From NCBI GenBank assembly GCA_947170465.1, contig CAMVTS010000002.1:1-64000 (forward strand): a stretch of 64,000 nt of DNA, given 5' to 3'. The stretch is from an uncultured Clostridia bacterium. GTDB taxonomy: Bacteria; Bacillota; Clostridia; Oscillospirales; Acutalibacteraceae. The number at the start of each line of letters is the position of its first letter. The first letter of the stretch is position 1. Of this stretch, positions 62,001 to 64,000 are shown one piece after another. The notes beneath the pieces are model-generated. The model searched no databases and was not told where the DNA came from. It saw only the letters and a list, made by a program, of their open reading frames with translations. Both the position numbers and the translations under genes were made by a program.

Positions 62001-62382
62001 CGTCTATATGTCCAAGGACGACAAATACACCTTTATGTACCTCAAGGGCGACTTTGACTTCCCGGACGAGTATACTCTGACCAACATGGACACCAAGCCC
62101 TACGGCGATATGCTCCCGATTTACAGCGCCTTCGTTCAGTTCATGAACCTCGATCAGGAGGACAAGGACGATATCGCAGAGAGAGCCAAGATAATCAAGA
62201 GAGAAAACGAGGAGGATTGTCTTGCCTTCACCAAGAAGATCAAAGACTACCTTGAAAAGAGAGTCGATCTCCTCAAGGAAATCGCGGACGAATCCTTCAA
62301 AAGCGACAGAAAGGCTATCTATGAATTCATCAAACTGGCAGTCAGCGCTATCAGAACCTTTGAGCGTTCCCTGCTGATGTAA
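59023..62382 (+). CDS. Tubulin/FtsZ-like protein 3 (longest)
   Basis: A 1119-residue paralogue, very large for a tubulin family member. T1 is GLGGTGID at 32-39, and T4 is GMGGGTGAG at 179-187. The N-terminal half is close to protein 2, with small insertions (for example TRVLRQDP near residue 108). The C-terminal extension beyond protein 2 (about 970-1119) is Lys/Glu-rich and helical, from KKIQDKIWIEENVKR on, and may be a coiled coil for lateral or partner contacts. GAGGAG precedes ATG 59023. No second enzyme domain is recognised. It is the last of the three tandem tubulin-like genes. Confidence 0.85.
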   Translation: MIYKNLSIAAGGGIIAHNQQAEQEECANVFIGLGGTGIDCLREVKKQVYNRLAPDDPKAEIPKYDHIQFLAIDTDSKSLGDDKSISTLDVATDFVDISCSDIHVVLGNTRVLRQDPSLQWFSDDISILAAEAGAGGVRQVGRLLLIQNIDKIVSEIKKKITLAITGLRGKPVNIHIFTGMGGGTGAGTFLDICYILQKILKDMALLGSAYTCGYFFLPDVNLAKVEIDSVKEYIEINGFAAMKELDYCMNFENNGGSWDQNYKTFEVHTDQPPVKLAHLITAKDEKGSVIPDGYNYAMNVVVDYVMEFMTKQIVNAQDRNSGNFGLKSHIANFDRIVGMLNKERGARYYYCVLGASNAYIPYKDINSYLAARIFEAYATLPNSCHDIDEFVKTHSLAYDTLCNGINKEAGTIPMFEVDAGELYNQVQGILEPTVIPPLLSYMLGKKPEIIGNYAKNRESLVQNTIVSLKNTLTEYATNPARGPIYASLLLKNFDKNDRDMTAIVEGYITENESRKSQALATLELRGQELGAALRELQNSNRLNRRNRANTYASSVHAYLTQQLRVQFFVEMGEFLMAFKPQVKDLYDNFFSPLLDTLNNVAETFRANFTALNESVRVENDYAIKIVGLDDESLKESLNAAVDKLDTTAIVMDFIAALIKQPKKWESRNNEAQISAMVSEFFVQQLTAFTSKNIDEYLATKFNTNSQQALVSAIYQNVLLKLKDMAAPMFWARKTIDEKSRKGYCSIPNTSAAIQAAVQQLYVVDNKIDGRSSVVPDRISMLIFYCGVPMFMFKGIDLYYPGYSTKEDMTGKHIYENNNYDTRDFTDLSDLIPLSLMSHEQITPKIQQFIDDYAKAVEYGIIYKEPKGAAGTQFDYLLRKVDMDDYNEKLRKMEKTLSEWNIDRAKRFVDDPANTAPRFSDSITLPNTGAEGYKDDVVKDHVFASQVLTGEMYKQLELCRTLQAELKKIQDKIWIEENVKRTIIAFVNALCTGAVYMSKDDKYTFMYLKGDFDFPDEYTLTNMDTKPYGDMLPIYSAFVQFMNLDQEDKDDIAERAKIIKRENEEDCLAFTKKIKDYLEKRVDLLKEIADESFKSDRKAIYEFIKLAVSAIRTFERSLLM
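60985..61454 (+). repeat. 470-bp identical block, copy B
   Basis: Exact copy of 58016-58485, 2,969 bases apart and in the same frame and orientation. Recombination between the copies would delete or duplicate one tubulin-like gene. Confidence 0.97.
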
Positions 62383-62400
62383 AACCAAAACAGTGTATCC

Positions 62401-62443
62401 CGGCTCCGGGTATTTTATCCGGAGCCGCAGGTTCCTGTTTTTT
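62401..62443 (+). terminator. Hairpin after tubulin-like gene 3, possible attenuator
   Basis: A 9-bp perfect stem (CGGCTCCGG, 62401-62409 with 62419-62427). A T run follows only after 10 bases, so termination may be partial and the next gene may still be part of the operon. Confidence 0.55.
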
Positions 62444-62483
62444 GTATTGTAATGTAAAATTCAACATAGAAAAGGGGAAAAAC

Positions 62484-64000
62484 ATGAATACAAAGCAGAT
62501 GTTAGACAACGTCGAAACTCAGATCATTGACGGCGAAAGCAGACTGGTGCAAAACGTCGGAAACCGTCCTCACTATCCTTTGATGGTATCCTTCTACGGT
62601 TCTGCCAAGGAAGGCTGCAGTAGCTTTTTTAATACCATTTGCGGTACCTGGACAAAACAAATCTGCGACAATCTCCTTTTTTATCGCTACTCCCGTGCCG
62701 ATAATGGGCTGGTGTTCTACCGCACCGATGCAGACGAAGAGATTCCCGAGGACACGGTGTTTCAGCAGATTACCAGGGTGACACAGACCAGAAACATTTT
62801 TGATAACTTCAGGATGTGGTGTCTGTTTAATGTCATCGACACCTCCTATCTCAGCTTTGAGGAATTTGAGGAAGCCTACAACTCTCTGGACGACCTAAAA
62901 TACGTCATTGATGATACCGTTCGTTCCATGGTCATCATTATCCTGCGCGACAGCCGTGAGCGTGACCGAAAGGAGACAAATTACCGGATTCGCGAGTTTC
63001 TGATGCAGCCGTCAGGGTATGATAGCGTGATTCTTTTTTCTAACCGGTCCAGGGGAAATAACAGCTATCCTCTTTCGCTGCTGTACAGAGTTGTTGCCAA
63101 CATTGTGCTGCTGGCTGACAACGATGCGGTCTCTCGCATTGATGACGACAATTACCGTGAGAGAGTGTCCAAGCTCTACAGCCAAACGCCCTACACCATC
63201 GCTTTTACTTCTGTGACAAAACCCACGCGGAATATCCTCTACTGCATGACGCACAAGTTTATTACCGAAATGCAGCAGCGCCGCTCCAATGCAAAAAACA
63301 AGAACACTGACCATCATATGGAATTTATGACGCTTACTGACGTCAATAACATACTAAGTATCAGCAACAACCGTCTGATACATTTCACTGGGTTTATCAA
63401 CTCGGTTCGTCAGAGAATAATCAAATCCGGGCTGGACAAAGCAATTTTTCAGTATATGCCCCAGACCCAAAAGGTGCTGATCAATGACAACATGGTCATA
63501 AACAGCACCTATGCCGGCGTAAAGGACTGCTATCTTCCGGGCGCATTGCAGATGATGGCAAGTAGTATCTGCCGCGAGGAAACAGAGAGTGCTGAGTTCC
63601 GTCAGCTCTTCGCGGAATATGAACACAAGATTAACAGCCAGCTTAACTTGCTCAACGTAGGAAACCTTACTATGGAGCGTGTCAACACTGCTTTTTCCAA
63701 TCTGCAGTCCCTTGCAAATGTCAATGACGGAGACCTGCTTCCAGTGTATTTTCAAAATCTGGTTATTGACACGTTGGTCAATCAGTTCATTTATCCCAAA
63801 TGCACGGCGCTTCTCCAGAACATCTTGGACGCCGATGTGTTCCGTCAGACCGACAAGGAGGTTGACCGTTTTATTGCGGAGGTTTCCGACCGTGTTATCT
63901 CTGCAAGTTTCGACGATATCACTAGCAAGTACGGCAATTCCATGAGCGATTTCCTGAGAACCGAGGAAGGCAACGAGTATGTTTCCCGTTTCCTGAAATT
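62484..64000 (+). CDS. Large protein of unknown function, incomplete at the window end
   Basis: A frame opens at ATG 62484, with AAGGGGAAA 3-11 bases upstream, and stays open for 505 codons to the end of the window. The N-terminus is MNTKQMLDNVETQIIDGESR. The protein is soluble, rich in Asn, Phe and Arg, with no signal peptide and no membrane segment. A stretch LMVSFYGSAKEGCSSFF near residue 35 has a loose P-loop look but lacks the Gly-Lys-Ser/Thr end. I know no family match. Codon use is like that of the tubulin-like genes. Position makes it a candidate fifth member of the system. Confidence 0.8.
   Translation, partial: MNTKQMLDNVETQIIDGESRLVQNVGNRPHYPLMVSFYGSAKEGCSSFFNTICGTWTKQICDNLLFYRYSRADNGLVFYRTDADEEIPEDTVFQQITRVTQTRNIFDNFRMWCLFNVIDTSYLSFEEFEEAYNSLDDLKYVIDDTVRSMVIIILRDSRERDRKETNYRIREFLMQPSGYDSVILFSNRSRGNNSYPLSLLYRVVANIVLLADNDAVSRIDDDNYRERVSKLYSQTPYTIAFTSVTKPTRNILYCMTHKFITEMQQRRSNAKNKNTDHHMEFMTLTDVNNILSISNNRLIHFTGFINSVRQRIIKSGLDKAIFQYMPQTQKVLINDNMVINSTYAGVKDCYLPGALQMMASSICREETESAEFRQLFAEYEHKINSQLNLLNVGNLTMERVNTAFSNLQSLANVNDGDLLPVYFQNLVIDTLVNQFIYPKCTALLQNILDADVFRQTDKEVDRFIAEVSDRVISASFDDITSKYGNSMSDFLRTEEGNEYVSRFLK

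Noticed and set aside
46618..64000. Prophage or conjugative element in the accessory region
   Set aside because: No integrase, terminase, capsid, relaxase or coupling-protein gene is visible within the window; only attachment-like repeats and a helicase remnant support transfer.

Overview
The window looks like chromosome of a gut-type Clostridia member, most likely Oscillospirales (Ruminococcaceae or Oscillospiraceae). This is inferred from the B. subtilis-like yicC-remA-gmk-rpoZ-priA-def-fmt-rsmB-rlmN-prpC-prkC-rsgA-thiN order, class III fructose-bisphosphatase, a long single-chain PurL, a trimeric NAD-linked [FeFe] hydrogenase, strong AGGAGG-type ribosome sites and sigma-A promoters with 17-bp spacers.

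Layout. 1-6.3 kb: envelope and sugar genes (O-acetyltransferase, L,D-transpeptidase, DUF5662 protein, DNA-deoxyinosine glycosylase, fbp, phosphohexomutase). 6.3-6.8 kb: a gene-free stretch with two palindromes and a compact promoter-hairpin-terminator unit that may be a small RNA. 6.8-14.3 kb: HAD phosphatase, purL, a zinc-ribbon membrane protein and a glycogen-debranching-type GH13 enzyme. 14.6-23.2 kb: the hydrogenase region, with a sensory-type [FeFe] hydrogenase-like protein, two DRTGG proteins, two GHKL ATPase proteins and a PHP phosphoesterase around hydC, a [2Fe-2S] ferredoxin, hydB and hydA. 23-33 kb: single genes (rlmA, transglutaminase-like lipoprotein, PAP2, S1 protein, cyclophilin lipoprotein, HAD, sigma-region-4-like pair, DegV, YebC, a repeat-rich membrane protein) and a second candidate small RNA near 30 kb. 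33.3-46.7 kb: the conserved housekeeping operon ending in tRNA-Ala(GGC).

46.7 kb to the end is accessory. The 3' end of the tRNA-Ala gene plus its terminator is repeated as a 110-bp direct repeat 596 bp downstream, as after integration of an element at the tRNA. A RecD2-like C-terminal remnant starts exactly where the second copy ends, followed by a Phd/PIN toxin-antitoxin pair. Next come two zinc-ribbon/membrane/PASTA proteins (one ending in YARHG, one in SH3) and a C39-like lipoprotein.

The most interesting system lies at 51.5-64 kb: a secreted and membrane-anchored VWA protein, three tandem giant tubulin/FtsZ-like proteins (796, 969 and 1119 residues) and a further large gene running off the window. 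The first tubulin-like protein has lost the consensus GTP-binding T4 loop. The other two share a 470-bp stretch identical at every base, best explained by recent gene conversion. Together they suggest an envelope-linked cytoskeletal or membrane-remodelling machine made of several non-identical tubulin-like subunits.
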